The notes: generated by a model not told the origin, from the letters alone. Numbered from the stretch's first letter, positions 48,458 to 57,892 are shown. The stretch: DNA of 64,000 bases from Arthrobacter sp. (GCA_031277795.1 JAITLQ010000007.1:1-64000); one strand, 5' to 3'. Numbers and translations: made by a program.

Positions 48458-49579
48458 CTACGCCGCGCCCGTGCCGAAGAGCAGGCCGACCAGGTAGGTC
48501 ACGCCGGCCGCTCCGAGGCCGATCGCCAGCTGGCGCAGGCCGCGCTTGAGCGGCGAGGCGCCGGAGAGCAGGCCGACGATGCCGCCCGTGAGCAGCAGGG
48601 CGATGCCGACCAGGACCGCCGCCGTGAGGATGGCGGTCAGGCCCGTGAGGCCCAGCAGGTAGGGGACGATCGCGACGACGGCGCCGGCCGAGAAGCACAG
48701 GAACGAGGAGAACGCGGCGCCGAGGGCCGAGCCCATCGTGTCCGGCTCGTCGTCGTCCGGCAGCTTCTCTCCCTCTTGGTAGCCCGCGGGCAGCGAGGTC
48801 GAGGGGTCGCAATCGCAGGAGAGGCGCCCGATGCGCTCGGCCGCGCGGTGCTCGGCCGCCTCCTCGCTCATGCCGCGGGCCAAGTAGACGAGCTTGAGCT
48901 CGTTCTCGTCGAGGTTGAGGTCCGGGGCGGCGCGCAGCGTGGCGTGCGTGGGGTGTGCGGCGTTGACGAGCTCGCGCTGGGAGCGCACCGAGACGAACTC
49001 GCCGGCTCCCATGGACAGCGCGCCGGCCAGCAGGCCGGCGATGCCGGAGAAGAGCACAAAGGAGCTGGACACGCCCGTGGCACCCACGCCGAGCACGAGC
49101 GCCAGGTTGGAAACGAGGCCGTCGTTGGCACCGAACACGGCGGCGCGGAAGTTGCCGGAGAGGCGCAGGCGGCCCTCGGTGGCCAGCGAGCGGACTACCT
49201 CCTCGTGGACCAGCTCGTCGGCGGCCATGGCGCGCGTGGCGTCCTGGTCCTTGGCGTAGGGCGAATTGCCCTCGGCCCGCTGGGCCAGGGCCAGGATGAA
49301 GACCGAGCCGAAGCGCTTGGCCAGGAAGCGCAACACGGCGCGCTGCGGCGAGGGGGCGCTGGGCTTGGCGTGCTCGCCGAGCAGGGTGCGCCAGTGCTCG
49401 GCGTGCCTGGCCTCGGCCTGCGCGAGGCCCTCCAAGACGCGGGCCTCCTCCGGGTCCTTGCTGCGGGAGGCGAGGGCCTCGTAGATGCCGCCCTCCGCCT
49501 CCTCGTCGGCGAGGTAGCGGCGCCAGCGGCGGATCTGTGCCGGGGTGGGTTCAGTACTTCGTTCGGCGGCTGCGTTCAC
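48458..49579 (-). CDS. MbfA-like ferritin/VIT1 iron or manganese transporter
   Basis: A 373-aa protein. The N-terminal ferritin/rubrerythrin-like domain (about 15-150) has EEAEGGIYEAL, QAEARHAEHW and ADELVHEE, supplying Glu/His iron ligands. A VIT1/CCC1 membrane domain (about 160-373) follows, with FGANDGLVSNLALV and SMGAGEFVSVRSQ. This order matches membrane-bound ferritin A, which exports iron under iron stress in alphaproteobacteria. Export rather than storage is inferred. GTG 49579 follows AGGAG. A TACACT at 49657-49662 is the likely -10 box. Confidence 0.85.
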   Translation of the reverse strand: MNAAAERSTEPTPAQIRRWRRYLADEEAEGGIYEALASRSKDPEEARVLEGLAQAEARHAEHWRTLLGEHAKPSAPSPQRAVLRFLAKRFGSVFILALAQRAEGNSPYAKDQDATRAMAADELVHEEVVRSLATEGRLRLSGNFRAAVFGANDGLVSNLALVLGVGATGVSSSFVLFSGIAGLLAGALSMGAGEFVSVRSQRELVNAAHPTHATLRAAPDLNLDENELKLVYLARGMSEEAAEHRAAERIGRLSCDCDPSTSLPAGYQEGEKLPDDDEPDTMGSALGAAFSSFLCFSAGAVVAIVPYLLGLTGLTAILTAAVLVGIALLLTGGIVGLLSGASPLKRGLRQLAIGLGAAGVTYLVGLLFGTGAA

Positions 49580-49731
49580 GAGAACTCCTGAAAGGGGTGG
49601 GCTGCTTGCGAGGCCGGCTGCGCACGTCGGCGGGCGCGCGGCATCGCTTGCCCCCGAGTGTAGGAAGGGGGCGGCCCGCCGTGCGGCGCCCAAGATTGGG
49701 GCGGCTTAATCCCCTGGCCGCAGTGCGTGGC

Positions 49732-51615
49732 TCAGCTCACGTGCACCCACGGGCGGCGCGTCACGTCCGGCTCGGCCTCGCGCATCACCTCTCGAGTGAG
49801 TGGAGCGATCTCGCCCTGGCCGAGGAAGACGAAGCGGATGAAGTTGCGCACGGGCGCTCCCTCCGTCCACCTGAAGTACACATGGGGCATGACGTGGCGC
49901 TGATCGCGGATGGCCAGGAGCACCGCGGCGACGGCCGTGGGCACTGAGCTCGCCCGCACCTCGAGGATGCCGAAGCCGTGGCGCGTGACGCCCCGGACGG
50001 TGAGCGCCTCCGAGAACTCGGACGAATCATCCACCCGGACCTCGAGGAAGAGCGGGGTGTGGGTGCCGCCCATGGTGTTGGAGGCCAGGACGTGATCGAG
50101 CTTGTGCCGATAGCGGGCGGCGGTCATGCGGTTGGGCTCGTGGGCGATGATCTGGACCTGGCGGTCGTGCTCGGCGCCCGCCAGCAGCTCCAGCGCCGAG
50201 GGCTCGAGCGTGACGCTCGTGGCGCGGACCTCCGTGGAGCGGCGGAAGCGGCTGGCCAGGGAGACGGCGACGATGCCGACGATGAAGAAGGCCGCCACCT
50301 TGAGCCCGTCCGGGCGCTCGATGCAATTGGCGATGAGCGTGTAGAGGAACACAAGCGTGATGAGGCCAAAACCGATGGCCGAGCGCGTGCGCCCGTTGCG
50401 CCGCTGCTGCAGGGTCACGGCAAACGCCGCCGAGGTGATGAGCACCAGGACGCCCGTGGCGTAGGCGCCGCCCTGGGCCGTGACGTCGGCGCGGAAGACG
50501 ATCGTGACCACCGCGGCGACGGCGCCGAGGAAGAGGACGAGGGGACGCGTGGCGGCGGCCCACTGGGGGGCCATGCCGTAGCGCGGGAGGTAGCGCGGGA
50601 TCAGGTTGAGCAGGCCGGCGATCGCGGAGGCGCCCGCGAACCACAGGATCGCGATGGTGATGATGTCGTACGCGGAGCCGAAGCCCTCACCCAGCAGCTC
50701 GTGCGCCAGGTAGGCCAGGGCGCGGCCGTTGGCGGAGCCGCCGTCCTGGAACTCCTGGGCGGGGATGAGCATCGTGGTGGCCAGTGAGGAGGTGAGCAGG
50801 AAGGTGCTCATGATGAGTGCGGCGGTGCCCAGCAGCCGGCGGGTCCCGGCGATGCGCCCCGCGGGGTTGGCCTGGGTGTCGTGCGGGCCGCTCTTGATCT
50901 GCGGCATGACCGCCACCCCGGTCTCGAAGCCGGAGAGGCCGAGGGCCAGCTTGGGGAAGACGACCAGCGCGATGAGCAGGATCGACATGACATCCGGGTG
51001 GGCCGTGGTCAGCACGCTCCACCAATCGGTGACGAGGTGCGCATCGGCCACGATGTGCCCCAGCGCCACGGCGATGACCACGGCGTTGAACGCCAGGAAC
51101 ACGCCCACCAGGACCATGGCGAGTTTGATGACCTCGTTGAACCCGCCCAGGAAGAGCAACACGAGCCCGCCGATCAGCACGAGCGTGATGGCCACGCGGT
51201 GCTCGCCGAGGACCTCGGGCACGAACGGGTTCTCCACGATGTGCGCCGTGGCGTCGGCCGCAGAGAGCGTCGTGGTGATCATGAAGTCGGTGGCGGCGAA
51301 GCCGAGCAGCACCAGGACCAAGAGCTTGCCCCACCAGGCCGGAAGCAGCCGCTCGAGCATGGCGATGGAGCCCATGCCATTCGGCGAGGCCTTGGCCACC
51401 ATGCGGTAGACCGGCAGCGCGCCGAACACGGTGACGAGGATGAGCACCACCGTGGCCAGGGGCGCGACGGCGCCGGCGGCCAGGGCCGCGATGGCCGGCT
51501 GGTAGCCGAGCGTCGAGAAGTAGTCGAGGCCGGAGAGGCACATGACCTGCCACCACGGGTGGCCGTCCCGGTGCTTGTCCTTGCCCGTCGCTCGGGGGCG
51601 TGCTGCGTACGTCAC
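49732..51615 (-). CDS. APC-superfamily permease
   Basis: A 627-aa transporter with about 12 transmembrane helices (about 30-480) and a cytoplasmic C-terminal domain (about 490-627). The CLSGLDYFSTLGYQP opening and MGSIAMLE region follow the APC/amino-acid-transporter pattern. The large soluble tail recalls KimA-type potassium importers, but similarity is too general to name a substrate. GTG 51615 on the minus strand follows TACTCT by six bases. The frame is open upstream over the phosphatase gene, which is a shadow. Confidence 0.82.
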   Translation of the reverse strand: MTYAARPRATGKDKHRDGHPWWQVMCLSGLDYFSTLGYQPAIAALAAGAVAPLATVVLILVTVFGALPVYRMVAKASPNGMGSIAMLERLLPAWWGKLLVLVLLGFAATDFMITTTLSAADATAHIVENPFVPEVLGEHRVAITLVLIGGLVLLFLGGFNEVIKLAMVLVGVFLAFNAVVIAVALGHIVADAHLVTDWWSVLTTAHPDVMSILLIALVVFPKLALGLSGFETGVAVMPQIKSGPHDTQANPAGRIAGTRRLLGTAALIMSTFLLTSSLATTMLIPAQEFQDGGSANGRALAYLAHELLGEGFGSAYDIITIAILWFAGASAIAGLLNLIPRYLPRYGMAPQWAAATRPLVLFLGAVAAVVTIVFRADVTAQGGAYATGVLVLITSAAFAVTLQQRRNGRTRSAIGFGLITLVFLYTLIANCIERPDGLKVAAFFIVGIVAVSLASRFRRSTEVRATSVTLEPSALELLAGAEHDRQVQIIAHEPNRMTAARYRHKLDHVLASNTMGGTHTPLFLEVRVDDSSEFSEALTVRGVTRHGFGILEVRASSVPTAVAAVLLAIRDQRHVMPHVYFRWTEGAPVRNFIRFVFLGQGEIAPLTREVMREAEPDVTRRPWVHVS

Positions 51616-51621
51616 CGGATG

Positions 51622-51627
51622 AGAGTA
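51622..51627 (-). promoter_or_regulatory. -10 box of a leaderless promoter (APC permease)
   Basis: TACTCT on the minus strand ends six bases before GTG 51615. Confidence 0.55.
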
Positions 51628-51781
51628 CGCACGCCGGAGCACGGCGTTGAACAGTTTCCGTGAGGATTGTGTGAGGATTCCCCGCACCGTCGCGCGGATC
51701 ACCCTCCGAGGGCCCTCCGCGGGGCCCCGATAGACCTCCGTGAGCCCTCCGCTGGACCCTCGGCGGCGCCCCCGCGGGGCC

Positions 51782-52651
51782 TCAGTGCGGCAGCGGCCTC
51801 GTGTACCCGGCGCGGTCGCGGCGGTCCACGAGCTCCTCCAGCACCGTGCGCGCGGGGCCCGGATCGGCGTGGGCGGCCGAGGCCACGTAGCAGGGCCTGA
51901 AGACGGGGGAAGCTCCGGGGGCGTCGCTCGCGTAGGCGAGCGCGTCGTAGGCGCCCCCCGTCGCGGTGACGAGCAGGGCGCCCGCCGCCACGTCCCAGGG
52001 TTTGACGTCGACGCCCAGCACCACATCGTGGCTCCCGGCGGCGACCCCGGCCAGCGAGAGCGAGGCGCACACGGGCCGGCGCACCGTGGCGTAGGCCTCG
52101 ATGAGCGCACCGAGGTCACGCAGTGCCGCCTCGCCCTCGGCCCGCACGGCCTCGCCCCCGGGGTGATCGGTGGCCAGGGCGTTGCGCCCCGCCTCCCCGC
52201 GCCCGTGCGGGGCCAGCGGCACCCCACCCAGCCACGCGGCGTCGGGCACCGCGGCGAAGACCTCTCCCGTGACCGGGGCGTGGATCACGCCGGCGACCGG
52301 CCGGCCCGCCACGCAGGCGGCGATGGAGATCGCGAAGGTGGGCAGGCCGTGGACGAAGTTGCTCGTGCCGTCGATCGGGTCGATGACCCAGGTCAGCTCG
52401 CCGCCGCCGCGGCGGCCGAGCTCCTCGCCCAGGTAGGCCGCGGCGGGGCCGTTGGCCATCAAGTGCTCGACGACGCGGGCCTCGGTCAGGCGGTCGAGTT
52501 CCGTCACCAGGTCGTGGCGGGAGGTTTTGGTGCTCACGGTGCTGGCCTGGGTGCCGGCCTGAAAGGCCGCCTCGAGGCGGGGCGCGGCGCTCGCCGCGGC
52601 CTCCAGCGCCAGCTCGAGGAGGACGGAGGGGGATTCGGCGGACGTGCTCAC
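51782..52651 (-). CDS. Inositol-monophosphatase-family phosphatase
   Basis: A 289-aa lithium-sensitive-type phosphatase. The metal site is formed by GEEL near residue 90 and DPIDGTSNF near 117. The C-terminal motif normally WDxAA reads WDVAAGALLV near 230. Substrates in this family include inositol-1-phosphate, histidinol phosphate and PAP, and these motifs do not choose between them. GTG 52651 has TAGGCT six bases upstream, a leaderless start. It is independent of the adjacent permease. Confidence 0.88.
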   Translation of the reverse strand: MSTSAESPSVLLELALEAAASAAPRLEAAFQAGTQASTVSTKTSRHDLVTELDRLTEARVVEHLMANGPAAAYLGEELGRRGGGELTWVIDPIDGTSNFVHGLPTFAISIAACVAGRPVAGVIHAPVTGEVFAAVPDAAWLGGVPLAPHGRGEAGRNALATDHPGGEAVRAEGEAALRDLGALIEAYATVRRPVCASLSLAGVAAGSHDVVLGVDVKPWDVAAGALLVTATGGAYDALAYASDAPGASPVFRPCYVASAAHADPGPARTVLEELVDRRDRAGYTRPLPH

Positions 52652-52657
52652 GCCCCG

Positions 52658-52663
52658 AGCCTA
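52658..52663 (-). promoter_or_regulatory. -10 box of a leaderless promoter (inositol phosphatase)
   Basis: TAGGCT on the minus strand ends six bases before GTG 52651. Confidence 0.6.
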
Positions 52664-52688
52664 CGGCCCGGGGCGTGAGCGGGTCGGA

Positions 52689-54599
52689 TCAGGGCCTCCC
52701 GCCCATCGAGGTGACCTCCTCGCCGGCCGTGCCGGTGCCGATGCTCTGCCCGTCCTTGACCAGCGTGTACGTGGCGCCGTCCTCGATCTGATCGGAGGAG
52801 TAGATGACCGCGGCGCCCTGGGTTTGCGGCGTGATCGTGGCCACCGTGGTGCCGTCGGCGTCCTGGAGCGTGAGGGTGTCGCCCTCGGCGAAGGAGCTCT
52901 GCGTCGTGATGGCGACGAAGGACTGCTTCGAGTCGGCATCCGGGGTGACCATCATGCCGGAGGCCCCGGCCGTGACGAGCGTGCCGCCGCTGATGGTGAA
53001 CTCGCCGTTGACGTCGAGCGAGCCGTTGCCGCCGCTCGTGGGGCCGTACACGGCGATGCTGCCGCCCGTGATGGACGCCGTGCCGTTCGAGTCGATCCCG
53101 TCGCCGTCCGCGCGGACCGTGAGCGTGCCTCCGGAGATGAGCAGCTCCGAGCCGTCGTCGGCGTCCATCCCGCCGCCCTGGCCCTGCGGCACCGCCGCCT
53201 GTTGATCGTTGCCCTCCGTGTCCCCGGAGGCGGAGGTGGAACCGGCGGAGGCGTTCAGGCCGTCGTCGTTGCTCGTGACCGAGGTGGTGCCGCCGGCCAC
53301 GGTGAGTGAGGCCGACTCGAGACCCTCCTCCGAGCGCTCGATCGTGAGCGTGCCGTCCGCCACGAGCAGGGCGGTGTCGGCGTGGGCCCCGTCATCCCCG
53401 CTGGAGGCGGTCGTTGTGCCGCCGGCCACCCGCAGCACTCCGTTGCTGTGCAGGGCGTCGTCCGCGCTGTCGGCGTTCAGGGTCCCGCCCTCAACAGCCA
53501 GGTAGGCGCCGGCCTTGAGCGCCTTGGAGGAGGTGTCGTCGGACGGCTTCTGTTCGGAGCCCCCGCCCGCGACGACGCTGACCGAGCCGCCCGTGAGCGC
53601 CAGATCGGTCTCGGCCTGGATGCCGTCGCCTCCGCTCGTGACCTGCAGCGTGCCGCCGGCGATCCAGACGAAGCCCAGCGTGGCGTCGTCCTCGTTGTTC
53701 GAGACGATGCCGTCCTTCTGCGCGTTCACGCTCAGCGAGCCCCCGGCGAGCACGGCGTAGTCCTTGCCCCGCACGCCGTCGTCCCCGGCCGTGACCGTGA
53801 CGGTGCCCCCGGTCATGACGAGGCCGTCCTGGGACGCGATGCCCTTCAGGTGCTCGGCGCTCACGTTCAGCGAGCCCGTGCCGGAGATGCTCAGCTCGTC
53901 GTCGGCCCAGAGGGCGGCGTTGACGTCGGCCTCCTCGTCGGCCGCGGCGGAGCTGCTCAGCGAGTTCTCGCTGCCCTCGGCCAAGACCAGAGCGAGCGCC
54001 TTGGCGTCCTGGGCCTCGATGGCCGCGCCGGAGGACGTGGAGATCTCCACGCCGTCGAGGATCAGCGTGACGGGGGTGTCGTCGGCCGCGTTGACCACGA
54101 GCTTGCCGTCGCTGAGGGTGCCGCTGATGCGGTAGGAGCCACCGGCCGTGATGGTGACGGTGCTCCCGCTGACCGAGGCGCCCTCGCCGTCCACCGTTGC
54201 GGTGGTGGAATCCAGGGTGATCGTGGTGGAGCCGCTCGTGTCGGCCTCGACGTCCTTGATCTCTCCGTTGCCCGCGAGGGCGTCGAGGGCACTCGTGGTG
54301 GCGGTGGGGGAGGCCTGCGCGCTCGCCGCGGAGACGGAGGCCAGGAGCGTGGCGAGGTCGGCGTCGCTCCCGGTGCTTGAGGTCTCCTCGCCCGTCGCGC
54401 TGCTGTCCGTTTCCGTGGCGGTGGCCGTGGTCGAGAGCGAGGCGGCGCCGGAGCTGCCGGCGGCCGAGGTGTCGGAGGCCGAGCCGCAGGCGCTGAGGCC
54501 GCTGACGAGGGCCACGGCGAGGACGGCCGGGGCGAGGATCCGACGGCGGGCCAGGGCGGAGAGGCGACGGCTGGGCTGGGGGCTGATGGGCTGATTCAC
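52689..54599 (-). CDS. Cthe_2159-like carbohydrate-binding lipoprotein
   Basis: A 636-aa lipoprotein. The signal peptide ends in lipobox LSAC with Cys38, followed by a Ser/Thr/Ala-rich linker. A long parallel beta-helix built from many imperfect repeats (for example TSGGDGIQAETDLALTGGS and SSGDDGAHADTALLVADG) follows. The pattern matches the DUF4353/Cthe_2159 family, a beta-helix that binds cellulose and acidic sugars in Clostridium. The acidic turns suggest calcium binding. GTG 54599 follows AGGAG. It is the last gene of the DUF4956-VTC operon. Confidence 0.85.
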   Translation of the reverse strand: MNQPISPQPSRRLSALARRRILAPAVLAVALVSGLSACGSASDTSAAGSSGAASLSTTATATETDSSATGEETSSTGSDADLATLLASVSAASAQASPTATTSALDALAGNGEIKDVEADTSGSTTITLDSTTATVDGEGASVSGSTVTITAGGSYRISGTLSDGKLVVNAADDTPVTLILDGVEISTSSGAAIEAQDAKALALVLAEGSENSLSSSAAADEEADVNAALWADDELSISGTGSLNVSAEHLKGIASQDGLVMTGGTVTVTAGDDGVRGKDYAVLAGGSLSVNAQKDGIVSNNEDDATLGFVWIAGGTLQVTSGGDGIQAETDLALTGGSVSVVAGGGSEQKPSDDTSSKALKAGAYLAVEGGTLNADSADDALHSNGVLRVAGGTTTASSGDDGAHADTALLVADGTLTIERSEEGLESASLTVAGGTTSVTSNDDGLNASAGSTSASGDTEGNDQQAAVPQGQGGGMDADDGSELLISGGTLTVRADGDGIDSNGTASITGGSIAVYGPTSGGNGSLDVNGEFTISGGTLVTAGASGMMVTPDADSKQSFVAITTQSSFAEGDTLTLQDADGTTVATITPQTQGAAVIYSSDQIEDGATYTLVKDGQSIGTGTAGEEVTSMGGRP

Positions 54600-54677
54600 G
54601 GTGGGCTCCTGAGGCGTTGGAGAGGAAAGAGGGGCGGCGATGCTTCCGGCGGGCCGGGAGGCGAGGCGTGGTGGGCC

Positions 54678-55523
54678 TTAGGCGGCGTCGGCGTAGTGGC
54701 GGTTCAAGGTGCGGTGCCATTTGTTGTGGGGCAGGCCCGGTTCGAGGACCGCGAGCCCCGTGGCGAACTTGGAGATCTGCGCGGGGCGGTGGCCGTGCTG
54801 CCAGAGCCAGCGATCCACCGCCGAGGGCGTCGAGGAGGACTTCGTCTCCACGATGGCCTGCTCCGAAAACACGCGCGAGCCGCCGGGGACCGGTTCGCCG
54901 CCGGGGGCCAGGAGGCCCCAGCGCAGGCCGGTGTCCACCGTGACGCGGGCGCCGTCCGCCGGGAGGTAGAGCGTGCTGCGCGAGTAGTGGCTCGTCAGCA
55001 GCGGCACGAGGCGTCCCGGCAGGTCCGCGGGCAGCCCGGCCGCCGCGAGCTCCGGCTCGAGGTAGCCAAGGGCGGCGGGTCCGAGCACCGCACCGGCGTC
55101 CAGGGGGTGTTCGGTGCGTCGCTTGACCGTGGCGCCGCGGGGGCCCCGGGTCTTGACCTCGAGGTAGCTCAGCCCGCTGTCGAGATAGCTGCGCGTGCGC
55201 ACCTTGGCGCGGCGGCGGCGCTTGTGGGCGGCGGCCAGGTAGAGCTCGCGCCGCTCGGTGTCGAAGTACACCGAGGCGTAGGCGGCCTCGCGGCGGCCGG
55301 CGATCTCGAGTGCCATGGCGCCGGCGTCCCCGCCCGCCGCCGCGTACAGGCCGGTGAGCAGCGAACGCCGGACGATGTACTTGCGATCCACGCGATGCAG
55401 CAAGGCGGCGCGGGACACGAGCTCCTCCAGGCCGATCGGTTCGAGCAGCCCGAGCGGGCCGTCGTGCTCGGTCGATCGGGCCTCGGGGCCGGCCTCGATG
55501 ACGGCGGCGTGCGGGGCGTTCAT
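54678..55523 (-). CDS. VTC-domain (polyphosphate polymerase-like) protein
   Basis: A 281-aa VTC/triphosphate-tunnel fold protein. It shows HRVDRKYIVRR near residue 47 (catalytic-type Lys), YFDT, the KVRTRSY basic cluster, YLEVKTRGPRG and a late VETKSS glutamate, the residues that line the polyphosphate tunnel. It may polymerise phosphate from ATP or another nucleotide. Activity is inferred only. It lacks the SPX domain of fungal VTC. The start overlaps DUF4956 by four bases (ATGA) and Cthe_2159 follows 78 bases after its stop. Confidence 0.87.
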   Translation of the reverse strand: MNAPHAAVIEAGPEARSTEHDGPLGLLEPIGLEELVSRAALLHRVDRKYIVRRSLLTGLYAAAGGDAGAMALEIAGRREAAYASVYFDTERRELYLAAAHKRRRRAKVRTRSYLDSGLSYLEVKTRGPRGATVKRRTEHPLDAGAVLGPAALGYLEPELAAAGLPADLPGRLVPLLTSHYSRSTLYLPADGARVTVDTGLRWGLLAPGGEPVPGGSRVFSEQAIVETKSSSTPSAVDRWLWQHGHRPAQISKFATGLAVLEPGLPHNKWHRTLNRHYADAA

Positions 55524-56170
55524 CGCGAGGCTCCGGCGGCGTAGGCCTCGGCGCCCGCGGCGGGGGAGGCGGCGGGGGTCTCGATCCGGCGGGCGGTAGT
55601 GTGCGCCCGCGGCGCCCCGGCGCGGCGGGTGCCGAGCTCGTAGCGCACATCGACGAGCGTCGAATCGTTCACGAGGTCGAGGCGCTGGATCTGTAGGGAG
55701 CGCACGCGGCCTCCCAACAACGCCTCGAGGTACCCGCTCAGCTCGTCCTCGTCGGCGATGGCCCGGTCCACCGTGACGATCTGCTGGCGGGACCTGGCCA
55801 TGAGCGCCGGGGCGTCGGCCACGGCCATGCCCACGAGGAGGAGGGCGCTGAGGGAGGCCGAGAGCACCGTGACCTCGGCCGTGATGCCGTTGATCAGGCC
55901 GAGCGCGAGGGCCGAGAAGTAGTACGCCATCTCGCGCTGCGAGATCTCGGTGGAGCGCAGTCGGATGATGGACAGGACGCCGAAGAGCCCCAGGCCGATG
56001 CCGGCGGCGATCGTGCTGCCTGCCAGGACCTGCGCCACGGCGAGCACACCGAGATTGATGCCGATGAAGGCCGTGAGCAGGTCGCGGCGGCGGTGGCGGG
56101 GGTAGTAGAGCCCAAAGGCCAGCACGCTGATGGCGACGACGTCCAGGAGCAAGGGAAATAGGGCAAGCAT
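55520..56170 (-). CDS. DUF4956 membrane protein
   Basis: A 216-aa protein with four predicted transmembrane helices in the first 125 residues and a soluble C-terminal domain (about 135-216). The YYPRHRRRDLLTAFIGINLGV and GLFGVLSIIRLRSTEI blocks match DUF4956, a family nearly always next to a VTC-domain gene. It is probably a membrane partner of the polymerase. ATG 56170 follows GGAGGA. It is the first gene of the operon. Confidence 0.86.
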   Translation of the reverse strand: MLALFPLLLDVVAISVLAFGLYYPRHRRRDLLTAFIGINLGVLAVAQVLAGSTIAAGIGLGLFGVLSIIRLRSTEISQREMAYYFSALALGLINGITAEVTVLSASLSALLLVGMAVADAPALMARSRQQIVTVDRAIADEDELSGYLEALLGGRVRSLQIQRLDLVNDSTLVDVRYELGTRRAGAPRAHTTARRIETPAASPAAGAEAYAAGASR

Positions 56171-56316
56171 GGGTCCTCCGATGGATTGTTTACCCTGAGT
56201 TCACCCGGCCGCCGTGAGGCGAGCCTGTGAGCACCTTTGCCGTGCGTTGTGAAGGCGAGCGGGCGCCGTCGTGCCCCGCCCTTGCGTTGCGTTGCGGCGC
56301 CGACGCGGGGACGTGG

Positions 56317-56322
56317 GAGACT
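56317..56322 (+). promoter_or_regulatory. -10 box of a leaderless promoter (App1 phosphatase operon)
   Basis: GAGACT ends seven bases before GTG 56330. It is a weaker match than the others. Confidence 0.45.
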
Positions 56323-56329
56323 GGTCAGC

Positions 56330-57418
56330 GTGTCAGTTCCCCCCCAAGCCGCGCCCCTGAGCGGCCTCGCCGTAGCCCTGGAGGACCGCTGGCATGCCTG
56401 GCGGCTGGCGCAGGCACGACGCCGCGAGTGGCAACCGACGGTCCTTCCTTTCCGTGGCTACGGCCTTTCCGGGGCCCAAGGCTGGATTCGGGTCATGGCC
56501 CGGGTGGTCATGGCTCCCTCCGGCCGCTTCGTCGGCGGCCGCCACCTTCCCGCCGTCGTCGCGGACGGCGTGCGCGGCTGGCGCAACTTCATCTCTCCGA
56601 CGGTCAACGGGGCCGAGGTCACGGTGCGGGTGGCAGGACAGAGCTTCACCGTGTGGGCCGATCGCGGCGGCGTGGTCGACGCCCGCGTGGCCGTTGAACT
56701 GGTCCCCGGATGGCACCCCGTGCAGCTGCAGGTTGAGGGGAGCGAACGGGCCACCGCGGCGGCCTTTGTTGTCGCCGCGGATGAAACGTTCGGCGTGGTC
56801 TGCGATGTGGACGACACCGTGGTGGTGACGGCGCTGCCGCGCCCCATGCTCGCCGCGTGGAACTCCTTTGTGCTGGACGAGCACGCGCGCAACCCCACCC
56901 CGGGCATGGCGGTGCTGCTGGATCGCATCACGGGCCAGCACCCCGCCGCGCCCACGCTCTACCTCTCCACGGGCGCGTGGAACGTGAACCTCACGCTCAC
57001 CCGTTTCCTCGGCCGCAACCTCTACCCGGACGGCGCGCTGCTGCTCACCGACTGGGGCCCAACGCCCGGCCGGCTCTTCCGCTCCGGCACGCAGCACAAG
57101 GTGGATAACTTGCGCCGCCTGGCCACCGAGTTCCCGCACATTAAGTGGCTGCTCATCGGGGACGACGGGCAGCACGACCCGGAGATCTATGCGGAGTTCG
57201 CGCGCCGCTACCCGCACAACGTGCGGGCCATCGTCATCCGGCAGCTCACCCCGTCCCAGGCCGTCATGGCCGGCGGGCGCAGCGCTGGCATCATGAAATC
57301 GACCCCGGGCATCCCGTGGGTCTACGCGCCGGACGGCGGCCGGATCGCCGCGCGGTTGGAGGACCTCGGTCTCCTCGCGCCGCCGCCGCAGCCGGACGCG
57401 GATAGGGAGGAACACTAG
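56330..57418 (+). CDS. App1-like phosphatidate phosphatase-domain protein
   Basis: A 362-aa protein. The N-terminal beta-rich domain (about 40-150) is followed by an App1/DUF2183 HAD-type phosphatase domain with catalytic CDVDDTVV near residue 162, LSTGAWN, KVDNLRRLATEFPHIKWLLIGDDGQHDPE. Yeast App1 dephosphorylates phosphatidic acid. The bacterial substrate is unproven. GTG 56330 fits the leaderless pattern. The next gene begins directly after its stop codon, so this heads a three-gene operon. Confidence 0.83.
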   Translation: MSVPPQAAPLSGLAVALEDRWHAWRLAQARRREWQPTVLPFRGYGLSGAQGWIRVMARVVMAPSGRFVGGRHLPAVVADGVRGWRNFISPTVNGAEVTVRVAGQSFTVWADRGGVVDARVAVELVPGWHPVQLQVEGSERATAAAFVVAADETFGVVCDVDDTVVVTALPRPMLAAWNSFVLDEHARNPTPGMAVLLDRITGQHPAAPTLYLSTGAWNVNLTLTRFLGRNLYPDGALLLTDWGPTPGRLFRSGTQHKVDNLRRLATEFPHIKWLLIGDDGQHDPEIYAEFARRYPHNVRAIVIRQLTPSQAVMAGGRSAGIMKSTPGIPWVYAPDGGRIAARLEDLGLLAPPPQPDADREEH

Positions 57419-57892
57419 GTGAGTCGCGTCAGCGTGGAGATCGCCCTGCGATGGGCGGACATGGACGCCTACGGGCACGTCAACAACGTCAACCAGGTGC
57501 GCCTGATGGAGGAGGCCCGCGTGGCCGCCTTCGGCGTGCCGGGCGGGACGGGCGAGCCGGTGGGCCGCCCCGGCAAGGTCGACCTCTTCGAGAATGTGGG
57601 CGATCACATCCTGATCCTGGTGGTGGATCACTCGATCAGCTACGTGGCGCAGCTGCCGTACCGCGACGTGCCGGTGCGCATCCAGGTGTGGATCGACCAG
57701 GTCAAGGGCGCCTCCTTCCGCGTGAACTACGAGTTCTTCGACGGGCACACGGGCGAGCTGACGACGCGCGCCACCACCACGCTGGCGCTCTTCGACGAGC
57801 GGACGCAGCGCCTCGTACGCCTGCCGGCCGAGCACCGCGCGGCCTTCAAGGCGTACGCCGACGACGCCGAGTCAGAGGAGGGGGCGGCATGA
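57419..57892 (+). CDS. Hotdog-fold acyl-CoA thioesterase
   Basis: A 157-aa 4HBT-type thioesterase. RWADMDAYGHVNNVNQVRLMEEAR near residues 11-34 carries the catalytic Asp typical of YbgC-like enzymes. It would hydrolyse acyl-CoA, but chain preference is unknown. GTG 57419 follows the App1 stop without a gap, and its own stop overlaps the next gene (ATGA), so all three are translationally coupled. Confidence 0.88.
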   Translation: MSRVSVEIALRWADMDAYGHVNNVNQVRLMEEARVAAFGVPGGTGEPVGRPGKVDLFENVGDHILILVVDHSISYVAQLPYRDVPVRIQVWIDQVKGASFRVNYEFFDGHTGELTTRATTTLALFDERTQRLVRLPAEHRAAFKAYADDAESEEGAA

